Source of the DNA: Spirochaetia bacterium 38H-sp
GTDB lineage: Bacteria > Spirochaetota > Spirochaetia > Winmispirales > Winmispiraceae
NCBI GenBank assembly: GCA_039023545.1
Contig: JBCHKQ010000002.1
Span: 558,001-622,000 of the forward strand
DNA length: 64,000 nucleotides
Reading direction: 5' to 3'
Position 1 is the stretch's first letter. Every line of letters starts with the position of its first letter. Shown piece after piece: positions 18,994 to 28,248 of the stretch. A program made the position numbers and the translations under genes. Under the pieces are notes generated by a model that saw nothing but the letters and a program-made list of their open reading frames with translations, was not told the DNA's origin and did no database searches.

Positions 18994-20408
18994 ACAGAAA
19001 AAGCAAGCTTATATTACTAGCAACAGCAACAGCAGCCATTGTGCTGCTGTTGCTTCTTATACCTGTTCTAAAGAATAAACCTCAAGCAGAGAGCACTACA
19101 AATAAGACGCTATATGTAGTCAGTCTCAACAGAGAAGATATAACAAAAATAAAAATAGATAAAACAAATCTGGTATTTATAAAACAGGACACTAACGAAG
19201 ATAAAACAGGATTGGGCACATGGACGACAGAAAAAAATGCTCCTTATAAAATTGACGAGAGCAGTATAACTTCTACTTGCTACAGTCTTACCGGAATAAG
19301 CGCAGACAGAATAATAGAAGAAGAGGCAAAAGACTTGTCCATATATGGCCTTGATAAACCTCAAGCCTCCATAACTCTTACAGATAAAAACAACAATGTG
19401 CAGACTATATTTCTAGGAAACAAAACCCCTACGGGAAGCGGTTATTATGCCAAGAGAAAAAGTGATAATACAGTCTATGTTATCTACAATTACCTTGCAG
19501 AAAAATTCTTTACCAAGTTATCTGACTTTAGAGATAAGAGCCTGACAAGTATAGACAGCAGCAAATTAAAGCACATTCTTCTAGAACGCAAATCACTCCC
19601 TGACATAGAAATACTAGAGAAAACAGAAGAAGATCAGCCCTTTATGCCGCTGGCAAGATACAAAATAATCAAGCCCTTCGCCTACACAATAACAGCAGAT
19701 CCCCAAAAACTTGAAAGTTTTATAAATCCATTGAGCAGCATAAGAATAGAAAATTTTGCAGATATAAGTATGGCAGAAGCAGGACTAGACAACCCAGATT
19801 ATAGACTGACTCTCAAAGACGATAAAAACAACCTCACACTGCTCATAGGAAAACAAACAGAGGATGGTAAATACTACGCAAAGACCACAGACAGCAGTGA
19901 AATATTTACAATAAGAAACATCACTGATGCACTTACAAAGGATGCAAAAGACATAGCAGACACATTTATATTCCTTGTTGACATCAAAAACACCAAGGAG
20001 TTTATGATAAAATTCCCTGACAGGACATATACAGCAATGATAAAACGTATAGAAAAAGAAGAAAAAACAGATGATAACAAAGAAAGCAAGCAGATAGAAG
20101 AACATTTTTATGTAAATGGGCAAGAAATAGAAGAAAAAGCCTTTAGACAATTCTTTCAGCAGTGCATAGGCATAACTGCAGACTCATGGTCTCCTGACGA
20201 AAACATAAGCGGAAAATCAGAAATCAGCATGTACTTTAAAGTAGAAACAGAAAAGGGCGATATGACAAAAAGAATAGACTATATACCATATAAAGAAGGC
20301 TTCTATGCTGCTAAGAGAGACAGTAAAACATACTTTATAGTATCAGAAAGACAGATAAAATCACTTAGAAAAGCAGTAGAAGAAGTCTTAACACATACAG
20401 TTAATTAA
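18990..20408 (+). CDS. DUF4340 domain protein of the Gld-type ABC operon
   Basis: The 472-residue protein has one N-terminal membrane helix (LILLATATAAIVLLLLLIPV) and a long extracytoplasmic part with a repeated DUF4340 pattern. Two beta-rich units each contain YGLDKPQASITLTD...IFLGNKTPTGSGYYAKRK-like and AGLDNPDYRLTLKD...LLIGKQTEDGKYYAKT-like segments. DUF4340 proteins usually sit next to GldG, and here the start overlaps the gldG-like stop. I chose the ATG at 18990 with CAGGAGG upstream, not the earlier in-frame ATG. Function unknown; perhaps an accessory or substrate-binding part. Confidence 0.83.
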   Translation: MNRKSKLILLATATAAIVLLLLLIPVLKNKPQAESTTNKTLYVVSLNREDITKIKIDKTNLVFIKQDTNEDKTGLGTWTTEKNAPYKIDESSITSTCYSLTGISADRIIEEEAKDLSIYGLDKPQASITLTDKNNNVQTIFLGNKTPTGSGYYAKRKSDNTVYVIYNYLAEKFFTKLSDFRDKSLTSIDSSKLKHILLERKSLPDIEILEKTEEDQPFMPLARYKIIKPFAYTITADPQKLESFINPLSSIRIENFADISMAEAGLDNPDYRLTLKDDKNNLTLLIGKQTEDGKYYAKTTDSSEIFTIRNITDALTKDAKDIADTFIFLVDIKNTKEFMIKFPDRTYTAMIKRIEKEEKTDDNKESKQIEEHFYVNGQEIEEKAFRQFFQQCIGITADSWSPDENISGKSEISMYFKVETEKGDMTKRIDYIPYKEGFYAAKRDSKTYFIVSERQIKSLRKAVEEVLTHTVN

Positions 20409-20421
20409 TTAAAAGTTATAA

Positions 20422-20460
20422 ACCGAACGGCAGACCTCTGTATGAGGTCTGCCTTTTTTT
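20422..20460 (+). terminator. ACCGAACG hairpin element, terminator type, after the ABC operon (copy 5)
   Basis: The box (20422-20429) opens a perfect 10-bp stem GGCAGACCTC / GAGGTCTGCC with a 5-nt loop, then seven T residues. It begins 14 bp after the DUF4340 stop and faces copy 6. Confidence 0.92.
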
Positions 20461-20473
20461 ACATGATAAAAGA

Positions 20474-20510
20474 AAAATAAAAAAGCGGGGCAGAATGCCC
20501 CGCGTTCGGT
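20474..20510 (-). terminator. ACCGAACG hairpin element, terminator type, after rny (copy 6)
   Basis: On the minus strand, the box (20503-20510) opens an 8-bp stem GCGGGGCA / TGCCCCGC with a 3-nt loop, followed by a T-rich run. It begins 19 bp after the rny stop. Confidence 0.9.
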
Positions 20511-20528
20511 ATAAATAAATATTTTTGA

Positions 20529-22058
20529 TTATCTTGCGTACTCTACAACCCGTGTCTCACGGATTATTGTAACCTTTATCCTTCCGGGATATCTTAGCTC
20601 CCCTTCTATCTTCTTTGCAATATCACGCGCCATTTCTCTGGCACCCATATCATCTACGCTATCATTGTTGACCATTATTCTAAGCTCACGTCCAGCCTGT
20701 ATTGCAAAGGCTTTATCGACACCGCTAAAAGATTCTGCAATCTTTTCAAGATTCTCAAGCCTCTTTATATAATTCTCAAGCGACTCGCGGCGTGCCCCAG
20801 GTCTTGCCGCAGAAATAGCATCTGCCACCTGCACTATTACGGACTCGGGACAGCTGTGAGGCACATCTCCGTGGTGAGCAGCAATACAGTTGATCACCCG
20901 CTTGTCCTCACCCATTCTCTTGGCAAGCTCTATCCCAAGCTCAATATGGGTGCTGTCATCCTGAGACTCTATAGCCTTTCCTATATCGTGCAAAAGTGCA
21001 CCTCTCTTTGCAATCTGAGGATCCGCTCCAACTTCTGCTGCAAGCATACCCGCAAGTATTGCAACTTCTTTTGTGTGAGCCAGAACATTCTGGCCATAAC
21101 TGGTCCTATACATAAGTCGTCCTAGAGCCTGTATGGCTTCCGGTGAAAAATCATGTATGCCCAGTTCAAATAATACCTTCTCGCCTTCCTCATATACAGT
21201 TTGACTTATCTCTCTGGTTACCTTGTGGACAACTTCTTCTATCCTGGCAGGATGTATTCTGCCATCGGATATGAGGCGTTCAAGAGAAAGTCTGGCAATT
21301 TCCTTTCTCACAGGGTCAAAGCATGAAAGTACTACAGCTTCCGGAGTATCATCTATTATGATATCTACACCGGTAAGAGTCTCAAGCGTACGGATGTTCC
21401 TTCCCTCCCGTCCTATTATACGTCCTTTCATCTCATCATTGGGAAGACTAACAGTTGTAACAGTAATTTCGGATGTTACATCCGTAGCTATACGCTGTAT
21501 TGTGCTTACTATTATTTCTCTTGCCTTGCGTTCTGCCGTTGCCTTGGCTTCTTCTTCTATCTTGTTTATAAGCACCTGTGCATCATGTTTTGCCTCTTCC
21601 TGGAGACGGTCAAGAATAATCTGTCTTGCCTCTTCCTTGCTTAGACCCGAGATTCTAGTAAGCTCTTCTTCTATTTTTTGTTCTTTTTCGCCCAACTGGC
21701 TTTCTTTGGCAGCCAGTTTCCTCTCTCGGTCTGCTAACGCCTCGCTTCTTTTTTCTGTTGCGGCTAGCTTTTTTTCTAAATTCTCTTCTTTTTGCTCTAA
21801 TCTTCTTTCTGTTCGTTGAAGCTCAGCCCTTCTGTTTCTGACCTCGCGCTCCAACTGAATACGTTCCTTATGTATTTGTTCTTGAGCTTCAAATAATATT
21901 TCTTTTTTTCTAGCTTCTGCTTCTTTTGCCGCTTCATTTTTTATTCTCTCAGCCTTCTGTTCTTCAGAATTAAGCTGAAATTTGGCATATAGCCATCTAG
22001 CTGTCCACCCCAGCGCCAAACCTATAAGAGGAAGGGCAACTGAAAGAATTATACTCAT
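20529..22058 (-). CDS. rny: Ribonuclease Y
   Basis: RNase Y is a membrane-anchored endoribonuclease that starts mRNA decay. Layout in 509 residues: an N-terminal membrane helix ([15 protein letters not shown]), a coiled coil to about 170 rich in Glu/Lys/Arg, a KH domain ([17 protein letters not shown]), then an HD domain ([10 protein letters not shown] with metal His-Asp, plus AAHHGD). The C-terminal part, with [11 protein letters not shown] and [12 protein letters not shown], is typical. GGAGG lies ahead of the ATG. It is monocistronic and divergent from the maf-rpsB cluster. Confidence 0.95.
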   Translation of the reverse strand: MSIILSVALPLIGLALGWTARWLYAKFQLNSEEQKAERIKNEAAKEAEARKKEILFEAQEQIHKERIQLEREVRNRRAELQRTERRLEQKEENLEKKLAATEKRSEALADRERKLAAKESQLGEKEQKIEEELTRISGLSKEEARQIILDRLQEEAKHDAQVLINKIEEEAKATAERKAREIIVSTIQRIATDVTSEITVTTVSLPNDEMKGRIIGREGRNIRTLETLTGVDIIIDDTPEAVVLSCFDPVRKEIARLSLERLISDGRIHPARIEEVVHKVTREISQTVYEEGEKVLFELGIHDFSPEAIQALGRLMYRTSYGQNVLAHTKEVAILAGMLAAEVGADPQIAKRGALLHDIGKAIESQDDSTHIELGIELAKRMGEDKRVINCIAAHHGDVPHSCPESVIVQVADAISAARPGARRESLENYIKRLENLEKIAESFSGVDKAFAIQAGRELRIMVNNDSVDDMGAREMARDIAKKIEGELRYPGRIKVTIIRETRVVEYAR

Positions 22059-22212
22059 CAGTTCCCTCCACTTTATATTTAGTTATTCAGAATAAGGGTA
22101 TATTGAACAAAAGTCAATAACATAAATTATTATATTACAGTAATATTACCTCCACTATACATACTTGATATTTTTGCCTTTTACTTGCAAAACTATAAAA
22201 AAAACAAATCTA

Positions 22213-22241
22213 TTGAAAGCTTTGTTACTTTCCTGTAAAAA
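22213..22241 (+). promoter_or_regulatory. Candidate leaderless promoter of the DUF4321-like gene
   Basis: TTGAAA (22213-22218), a 17-bp spacer and TAAAAA (22236-22241) end six bases before the GTG at 22248. No ribosome site lies between. Confidence 0.45.
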
Positions 22242-22247
22242 ATAAAT

Positions 22248-22484
22248 GTGAAACTTACCAGACAGACAAAAAATGATTTCCTAAAACTTTTTTTTCTTTC
22301 TGCAACCTTGGGGACTCTCATCTGGGCAATGATAGAAATATTGCTAAGAAACGCAGGTTTTTCCGACATTCCTACATTGCCGGAGATTTCGCTAGATGTA
22401 TACTTTATAAAAATAAGCATAAGACTAAATCCCGGCACCTTTATAGGAATAGGGGTGGGGACTTTTGTTTTCTTTAAAATCTAA
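22248..22484 (+). CDS. Small membrane protein, DUF4321-like
   Basis: The 78-residue protein has two hydrophobic segments (LFFLSATLGTLIWAMIEILL and PGTFIGIGVGTFVFF), with a middle part ISLDVYFIKISIRLNPG. Two helices around a conserved D-x-x-F-I-K-I-x-I-x-L-N-P-G stretch, plus the position directly before maf, match what I know of DUF4321. The start is a GTG without SD but with a promoter close ahead. Function unknown. Family assignment is tentative. Confidence 0.6.
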   Translation: MKLTRQTKNDFLKLFFLSATLGTLIWAMIEILLRNAGFSDIPTLPEISLDVYFIKISIRLNPGTFIGIGVGTFVFFKI

Positions 22485-22510
22485 TTTCATAACATTACAG
22501 GAGATAAACC

Positions 22511-23113
22511 ATGCTTCTTCTTGCTTCTAATTCTCCAAGGAGAGCAGAATTACTAAAAAAGACAGGGATAGAATTTTATCAATGGGCTCCGGACTATGAT
22601 GAGTTTTTTCCGAACACTGAGGACATCCGGGATGCTGCAATAGAATTGAGCAAAAACAAGCTGCAACAAGTTATGAAATATGAAATAACAAAAAAATTTG
22701 CACTGGTTTTGACAGCAGATACAATTATAGAAATAAACGGCATGGTACTGGGAAAACCAGAAAATAAAAAAGAAGCAAAAAGATTTTTATCCCTGCTTTC
22801 CGGGAAAGAACACAGAGTTATAACTTCCTTATGCCTCTACAACAAGGAGAATAGCAAGATAATATCCGATGCAGAAACAACTTATGTTAAATTCTCAAGC
22901 CTTTCCGACGAGGAAATAGAATCATATACAAATACAAAAGAATGGAGAGGAGCAGCAGGAGCTTACAGAATCCAAGGTATGGGAGAGCTGTTTATAGAAT
23001 GGATAAAAGGCACATATTCCTGTGTAATGGGCTTGCCCCTGTCATGTTTTTATGGCATTCTTAGAAAAATAAACTTTCCGTATAGGAAAATTTTCCGTCC
23101 GTTGGACGAGTAA
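22511..23113 (+). CDS. maf: Maf-family nucleoside triphosphate pyrophosphatase
   Basis: Maf hydrolyses non-canonical or pyrimidine NTPs to NMPs and pyrophosphate. The protein has 200 residues, with the N-terminal LLASNSPRRAELLKKTG signature, the catalytic Asp region ADTIIEINGMVLGKP, HRVITSLCLY, and RGAAGAYRIQGMGELFIEWIKG near the end. All are core Maf motifs. AGGAG precedes the ATG. The next gene, rpsB, begins 36 bp after the stop, so read-through into the translation cluster is possible. Confidence 0.93.
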   Translation: MLLLASNSPRRAELLKKTGIEFYQWAPDYDEFFPNTEDIRDAAIELSKNKLQQVMKYEITKKFALVLTADTIIEINGMVLGKPENKKEAKRFLSLLSGKEHRVITSLCLYNKENSKIISDAETTYVKFSSLSDEEIESYTNTKEWRGAAGAYRIQGMGELFIEWIKGTYSCVMGLPLSCFYGILRKINFPYRKIFRPLDE

Positions 23114-23123
23114 AAGAGAAGGA

Positions 23124-23139
23124 CTGCGTATATACGCAG
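23124..23139 (+). promoter_or_regulatory. 16-bp palindrome in the rpsB leader
   Basis: CTGCGTATATACGCAG is a perfect palindrome ending one base before the GGAGGAG ribosome site of rpsB. As RNA it could fold into a hairpin next to the SD; as DNA it could bind a dimeric protein. Leader-mediated feedback by S2 is known in enterobacteria, but this sequence is not the known element. Confidence 0.45.
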
Positions 23140-23149
23140 AGGAGGAGAA

Positions 23150-24085
23150 ATGGCTGTAGTAACCATGAAAAACCTTCTGGAGTCCGGTGTACATTTCGGA
23201 CACCAGAAACGCAGATGGGATCCCAGAATGAAGAAGTTTATTTTTTCCGAGAGAAATGGGATCCATATAATAGATCTGCAGAAAACAATTCAGGCTATAA
23301 AAGAAGCCTACGATGTAGTAAGAAAAACAGTTCTTGCAGGCAAGAGCGTTCTCTTTGTAGGAACAAAGAGACAGGCTCAGGGAGCTATCCAGAGAGAAGC
23401 AGAGCGCTGTGGCATGTTTTATGTCAACAACAGATGGCTAGGCGGAACACTAACCAACTTTGAAACAATAAAAAAATCAATTCTAAGACTTAAAAAACTT
23501 GAGAAGATGGAAGTGGACGGTACATTTGATACAATGTCCAAAAAAGAAGTCTCAAGGCTTCTCAAGGAAAAAAGCCGCCTGATCAAGAATCTTGGTGGAA
23601 TAAAAGAAATGAAAGAGCTTCCGGGCGTGATATTTATAATAGATACTCGTCACGAAGCAATAGCAGTAGCAGAAGCAAAAACATTAGGTATTCCTATCAT
23701 AGGTATAGTGGATACCAATTGTAATCCCGATGTTGTAGATTATCCTATTCCCGGCAATGACGATGCAATAAGGGCTATCAATCTTTTTACGTCTATAATT
23801 GCAGATGCTGTAATAGAGGCAGATAATGAGATGGGCCTTGAGGTTGTAGACTCCCTCCAAGATGAGGAAATAGACGAGAGTACGATAGAAACAGGCAAAG
23901 AAGATGAAACAGATATGATCAAGGTCTCAGTAAGCGCAAAACTGGGAAGAGAGGAAGAAGATGATGATGCGGGATATACAGCAGAGGACTACTCCGACTA
24001 CACACCGGAAGAGCAGACAAAGGAAGACAATATTCCTTCCGAGGATGAGGAAATAGTAGACGAAGATAAATATTATGAGGAGTAA
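23150..24085 (+). CDS. rpsB: 30S ribosomal protein S2
   Basis: S2 is a structural protein of the small ribosomal subunit. The N-terminal 230 residues are canonical: [57 protein letters not shown] and [20 protein letters not shown]. At 311 residues it is longer than usual because of a roughly 75-residue acidic tail rich in Glu, Asp and Tyr, likely disordered. GGAGGAG precedes the ATG. It forms the conserved pair with tsf, which follows after 3 bp. Confidence 0.96.
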   Translation: MAVVTMKNLLESGVHFGHQKRRWDPRMKKFIFSERNGIHIIDLQKTIQAIKEAYDVVRKTVLAGKSVLFVGTKRQAQGAIQREAERCGMFYVNNRWLGGTLTNFETIKKSILRLKKLEKMEVDGTFDTMSKKEVSRLLKEKSRLIKNLGGIKEMKELPGVIFIIDTRHEAIAVAEAKTLGIPIIGIVDTNCNPDVVDYPIPGNDDAIRAINLFTSIIADAVIEADNEMGLEVVDSLQDEEIDESTIETGKEDETDMIKVSVSAKLGREEEDDDAGYTAEDYSDYTPEEQTKEDNIPSEDEEIVDEDKYYEE

Positions 24086-24088
24086 GAT

Positions 24089-24931
24089 ATGGCAATATCA
24101 GCAGCAGATGTAAAAAAACTGCGTGATAAGACAGGCGCAGGGATAATGGACTGTAAGAGAGCTCTTACAGAAGCCAATGGCGACTTTGATAAGGCAGAAA
24201 AGATTTTAAAAGAAATGGGGCTTGCTGCAGCAGCAAAAAGAAGCGATAGAGCAACAAAAGAAGGTAGAGTTTTTGCAGTTGTAAAAGATAATAAAGCAGG
24301 ATTGCTGGAGATACTCTGCGAAACGGATTTTGTTGCAAGAAACAGCGATTTTATAAGTACCGGAGAAGAGATTCTCAACCTTATTGTAGATAAGAATCTT
24401 ACAATAGAAGATGAAGAAGTAAAAGAAGCCATGAACAATCTTTCTATCAAGGTTAAAGAGAATCTCAACCTCAGAAGAGCCGACGTATTGGAGGCTGCAG
24501 ATGATGAGTACATAACCTCATATATACACGGCGAAGGTTCTATAGGAGTACTCGTAAAGTTTTCCGTAGAGAAACCGGAGATAAAAGACAATGAGCAGTT
24601 TAAGACTTTTGCCTTTGACTGCGCTCTCCATGCTGCGGCTTTTTCACCTATGTATCTGACAGCAGCACAGGTACCGGAAGACTATAAAAACGAACAGATG
24701 GAAATTTTTGTAAAACAGGCTCAGAATACAGGAAAACCTGAGAAGGTAATCCAGGGAATCGCTCAGGGAAAGCTCAAAAAGCATCTAGCTGAGATATGTT
24801 TTACAGAACAGACTTTTGTAAAAGACAATAAAAAATCAGTGCAACAGGTTATGGACGAACTTTCTAAATCTCTTGGCGCTACTATAAAGCTTATAGATTA
24901 TAGATATTATAAGGTCGGAGAAGAACTCTAG
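24089..24931 (+). CDS. tsf: Elongation factor Ts
   Basis: EF-Ts is the guanine nucleotide exchange factor for EF-Tu. The 280-residue protein begins with the UBA-like domain (VKKLRDKTGAGIMDCKRAL) and the core TDFVARNSDF region that contacts EF-Tu. Its C-terminal part is ...LAEICFTEQTFVKD. It sits 3 bp behind rpsB, the near-universal arrangement, and is closed by a strong hairpin terminator. Confidence 0.96.
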   Translation: MAISAADVKKLRDKTGAGIMDCKRALTEANGDFDKAEKILKEMGLAAAAKRSDRATKEGRVFAVVKDNKAGLLEILCETDFVARNSDFISTGEEILNLIVDKNLTIEDEEVKEAMNNLSIKVKENLNLRRADVLEAADDEYITSYIHGEGSIGVLVKFSVEKPEIKDNEQFKTFAFDCALHAAAFSPMYLTAAQVPEDYKNEQMEIFVKQAQNTGKPEKVIQGIAQGKLKKHLAEICFTEQTFVKDNKKSVQQVMDELSKSLGATIKLIDYRYYKVGEEL

Positions 24932-24949
24932 ACACTTGTCAGAATACCG

Positions 24950-24988
24950 CACGCACTGCTATTCTATATAGCAGTGCGTGTTTTTTTT
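24950..24988 (+). terminator. Terminator or attenuator between tsf and frr
   Basis: An 11-bp perfect stem CACGCACTGCT / AGCAGTGCGTG with a 9-nt loop is followed by eight T residues. The T-run abuts the AGGAGG ribosome site of frr, so the hairpin divides rpsB-tsf from the frr group. It could also act as a partial read-through point, since no clear promoter for frr was found in the short gap. Confidence 0.92.
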
Positions 24989-25001
24989 AGGAGGATTATT
25001 T

Positions 25002-25556
25002 ATGGAAAAGATTATCCAAGATGCAGAAAGCAGAATGAAAAAATCTGTAGCTAATTTAAAAGAAGAACTTGCAACCGTAAGAACAGGACGAGCAACACCT
25101 GCCCTTTTTGATAGAATAACAGTGGAATATTACGGACAACAAAGTCCTCTTAATCAGGTAGCATCAATATCTGCACCAGAACCAAGACTCATTGTAATAC
25201 AACCGTGGGACAAATCGGTATTGGGAGAAATAGAAAAAGCCATACAAAACTCCGATCTTTCTCTTAACCCTGTAAACGATGGTAAGGTTCTCAGGATAAA
25301 TATCCCCCCACTTACAGAAGAAAGAAGAAAAGAATATATAAAAATGGCAAAAAACACAGCAGAACAGGCAAAAGTAGCCGTAAGAAACATACGTCGAGAT
25401 GCCAACGAATCTCTTAAAAAAGCAGAAAAAAACGGTGACATAAGCGAAGATGAGTTCAAAAAAGGCGAAGAGAAAATACAAAAACTGACTGACAAATATG
25501 TAGAAGAGATAAGCAAACTCCTTGAAGCAAAAGAAAAGGAGATTATGGAAGATTAA
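25002..25556 (+). CDS. frr: Ribosome recycling factor
   Basis: RRF splits post-termination ribosomes together with EF-G. The 184-residue length is standard. Conserved parts are [23 protein letters not shown], the [11 protein letters not shown] loop, and [17 protein letters not shown] chose the ATG at 25002 with AGGAGG upstream; an in-frame upstream start lies inside the terminator hairpin. The stop overlaps the uppS start by one base. Confidence 0.96.
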   Translation: MEKIIQDAESRMKKSVANLKEELATVRTGRATPALFDRITVEYYGQQSPLNQVASISAPEPRLIVIQPWDKSVLGEIEKAIQNSDLSLNPVNDGKVLRINIPPLTEERRKEYIKMAKNTAEQAKVAVRNIRRDANESLKKAEKNGDISEDEFKKGEEKIQKLTDKYVEEISKLLEAKEKEIMED

Positions 25557-26257
25557 TGGCAGAAGAAAATCTAAAAATCCCTCGCCATGTTGGAATAATA
25601 ATGGATGGCAACGGCAGATGGGCAGTACAAAGAGGACTCCCCAGATACAAAGGACACGAAGAAGGCTTGAAAGCCACAAAAAACACAGTAAAAGCCGTAT
25701 CGGAAAGAGGTATAAAATACCTCTCGTTATATACCTTTTCTACAGAAAACTGGAAAAGAGCTCAAGAAGAAGTCTCTTTTCTATTTGGTTTAATAAGAAA
25801 GCACCTAAAAAAAGAGTTTGATTTCTATAAAGAAAATGGGATAAGAATAGTTCATAGTGGAGATATATCAAAACTTCCTATAGAAATCCAAAATGATCTT
25901 AAAGAGATAATAAATGATACCAGGGATTTTTCTGGACTAATATTAAATCTTGCACTCAACTATGGTGGAAGAGACGAGATAATACGCGCTATAAGCAGAT
26001 ATAAAGAAACAAAAGATAAATTTCCTCTGACAGAAGATAATTTTAAGAATTTTCTGGATGTCCCTTTCTTGCCTGATCCTGATCTCATAATAAGGACCGC
26101 AGGAGAGAAACGACTCAGCAATTTCCTTTTATGGCAAAGTGCTTACTCGGAGTACTATTTCTCAGATGTCTTATGGCCAGACTTCTCCGAGAAAGAATTG
26201 GACGACGCCCTAAAAGATTATGCAAAGCGCAAGAGAAAGTACGGAGGAATGGGTTGA
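25556..26257 (+). CDS. uppS: Undecaprenyl diphosphate synthase
   Basis: UppS is a cis-prenyltransferase making the C55 lipid carrier for peptidoglycan and envelope glycans. The 233-residue protein has the catalytic Asp motif HVGIIMDGNGRWA, TFSTENWKR, and the DLIIRTAGEKRLSNFLLWQ block near the C-terminus. It overlaps frr by one base and its own stop overlaps the cdsA start. This gives a compact envelope-lipid operon (uppS-cdsA-dxr-rseP). Confidence 0.96.
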   Translation: MAEENLKIPRHVGIIMDGNGRWAVQRGLPRYKGHEEGLKATKNTVKAVSERGIKYLSLYTFSTENWKRAQEEVSFLFGLIRKHLKKEFDFYKENGIRIVHSGDISKLPIEIQNDLKEIINDTRDFSGLILNLALNYGGRDEIIRAISRYKETKDKFPLTEDNFKNFLDVPFLPDPDLIIRTAGEKRLSNFLLWQSAYSEYYFSDVLWPDFSEKELDDALKDYAKRKRKYGGMG

Positions 26258-27096
26258 GCAACATAGTAAATAGGATCTTGCTTTTTTTGTTGGGATTACC
26301 ATTATTGATAGTAACGGTTTATTTTTTGCCTTTTTATAATAACATAGGAATAAATATTATAGCTATTCTTGCATCGGCAATTGGCGGGATAGAAATGGCC
26401 AACATGCTTAAAAACAAAGGTTCCAATATTCCTTCTGTGGCAGGTGCATTAATAGGAGCTTCCTTACCATTAACCTCTTATATATCTGTCAGTTTCTTTA
26501 ACAATATGGAAATAGCCATCTTCTCTCTTATTTTTATCATAGTTATAAACCTGTCAATAGCAGCTTTTGTTTCTTCAGAAGAAGAATTACCACTAGTCAT
26601 ACCTAGAATAGGACAGAGGTTTCTTCTCATAGTATATCCTGGTGCATTCTTGATGTTTATCCCTAGACTCACAGCTCTTTCCGGTGGGACCATATTGATG
26701 GCAATATTTATTTTATCAGTATATCTAAATGATTCCATGGCATATGTCACAGGAAAATTACTAGGTAAGAATAACAATAATATTATATTTATAAGTCCCA
26801 ATAAAAGTATCGCAGGTTTTGTAGGCGGGCTTACGGCATCAATAGCAGTAACAGTATCTGCTCAACTTATTTTCCCAAAACTTTTTCCGGGGCATATAAT
26901 AAAATCAGTGTTTTTTGGTATTATAATAGGATTTTCTACAATTATTGGTGATTTACTGGAATCATCAATAAAACGTTCTTGCAATGTAAAGGATTCTGGC
27001 TCAATAATACCAGGCAGAGGAGGAATGCTGGATTCCATAGATTCTCCTGTATTTACGGCTCCTCTATTTTTCTACCTCTATATATTGCTTTTTTAA
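26254..27096 (+). CDS. cdsA: Phosphatidate cytidylyltransferase
   Basis: CdsA makes CDP-diacylglycerol from phosphatidate and CTP in the membrane. The 280-residue protein has about seven to eight hydrophobic helices. The C-terminal signature is SSIKRSCNVKDSG...PGRGGMLDSIDS; in most bacteria the matching part reads GHGG-x-LDR-x-DS. Here His is Arg and Arg is Ser, which is noted as a finding. I chose the TTG at 26254, overlapping the uppS stop, because GGAGG lies seven bases upstream and translation starts right before the first helix. An upstream ATG would read 41 residues of non-homologous sequence. Confidence 0.9.
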   Translation: MSNIVNRILLFLLGLPLLIVTVYFLPFYNNIGINIIAILASAIGGIEMANMLKNKGSNIPSVAGALIGASLPLTSYISVSFFNNMEIAIFSLIFIIVINLSIAAFVSSEEELPLVIPRIGQRFLLIVYPGAFLMFIPRLTALSGGTILMAIFILSVYLNDSMAYVTGKLLGKNNNNIIFISPNKSIAGFVGGLTASIAVTVSAQLIFPKLFPGHIIKSVFFGIIIGFSTIIGDLLESSIKRSCNVKDSGSIIPGRGGMLDSIDSPVFTAPLFFYLYILLF

Positions 27097-27110
27097 TCTG
27101 GAAAATGATT

Positions 27111-28247
27111 ATGAAAAAAAAAATAATAGTGCTTGGCGCAACCGGAACAATAGGTAAAAACACACTGGATGTTATAAAAAATAATCCGGACCTATTTGAA
27201 CTAGCAGGAATATCAGCTCACAGCAAAAAAAAAGAACTACTAAAAATAGCAAAAGAATACAATATAAATAAGACGGCTCTTTCCGGTACAAACAAAGATT
27301 CCGACGTTCTTTTCTCTGGAGAGGATGCTGTTATACAGCTTCTTCTGGAAACAGAAGCAGATATAGTGGTAAATGGTATAGCCGGTGCAAAAGGATTACT
27401 GCCATCCATAACTGCTTTGAAAACAGGTAAAAATCTTGCTCTTGCCAACAAAGAAAGCCTGGTTATGGCTGGAGAAATAATAAAAGAAACAGCAAGAAAA
27501 AATAAAAAGTCTATCATACCAGTGGACTCGGAACATTCTGCCGTATTTTTGCTACTGGAAGCTCTAAGATATAAGAATATTGATGAAATAATTTTAACAG
27601 CCTCAGGTGGTGCTTTTAGAAATACTCCAAAAGAAGAACTACAAGAAGTGACACCAAACCAGGCCTTGAATCATCCCACCTGGAATATGGGAAAAAAGAT
27701 TACTATAGATTCTGCTTCTCTTGCTAACAAGGGCTTAGAAGTCTTGGAAGCAGAAGTTTTGTTTGATCTGCCTATAGAAAAAATAAAAGTAGTAATTCAT
27801 CCGCAAAGTATTATCCATGCTATGGTAAGACAAACAGATGGTTCTCTATATGCTCAACTCTCTTATCCTGATATGAAAACTCCCATACAACATGCCTTAT
27901 CATATCCTGATGTGTTATCACATGCTCCTTCGCCTATTGATATCACACAACCTATGGAATTATCATTTTATCCTGTTGATAACGACAAATTCCCTATGCT
28001 AGATATAGCTTACCAAGCAGCAGGATCAAGAGGTAAAAGCATTGCTTTTAATGCTGCTAATGAAGAAGCAGTTGATGCATTCTTATGTAACAAAATTAAG
28101 TTTACAGATATTCCTTATATAGTAGAATTAGTAATAAACCACAATTGGACAAATAAGGTAATAGATATAGAAGAAGTACTGTTAATAGATAAAAAAGCAA
28201 GAGAAATTGCAAAAACACAAATAAGAAAAATTGTGGAGAAAAGATAA
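27111..28247 (+). CDS. dxr: 1-deoxy-D-xylulose 5-phosphate reductoisomerase
   Basis: Dxr (IspC) converts DXP to MEP with NADPH, the committed step of the non-mevalonate isoprenoid pathway. The 378-residue protein starts KKIIVLGATGTIGKNTLDVI. It has LALANKESLVMAG, the metal/substrate site PVDSEHSAVF, LTASGGAFR, and NHPTWNMGKKITIDSASLANKGLE. The ATG at 27111 has GGA eight bases upstream; another ATG six bases earlier is in frame. The pathway product feeds UppS, encoded two genes upstream. Confidence 0.95.
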   Translation: MKKKIIVLGATGTIGKNTLDVIKNNPDLFELAGISAHSKKKELLKIAKEYNINKTALSGTNKDSDVLFSGEDAVIQLLLETEADIVVNGIAGAKGLLPSITALKTGKNLALANKESLVMAGEIIKETARKNKKSIIPVDSEHSAVFLLLEALRYKNIDEIILTASGGAFRNTPKEELQEVTPNQALNHPTWNMGKKITIDSASLANKGLEVLEAEVLFDLPIEKIKVVIHPQSIIHAMVRQTDGSLYAQLSYPDMKTPIQHALSYPDVLSHAPSPIDITQPMELSFYPVDNDKFPMLDIAYQAAGSRGKSIAFNAANEEAVDAFLCNKIKFTDIPYIVELVINHNWTNKVIDIEEVLLIDKKAREIAKTQIRKIVEKR

Positions 28248-28248
28248 T

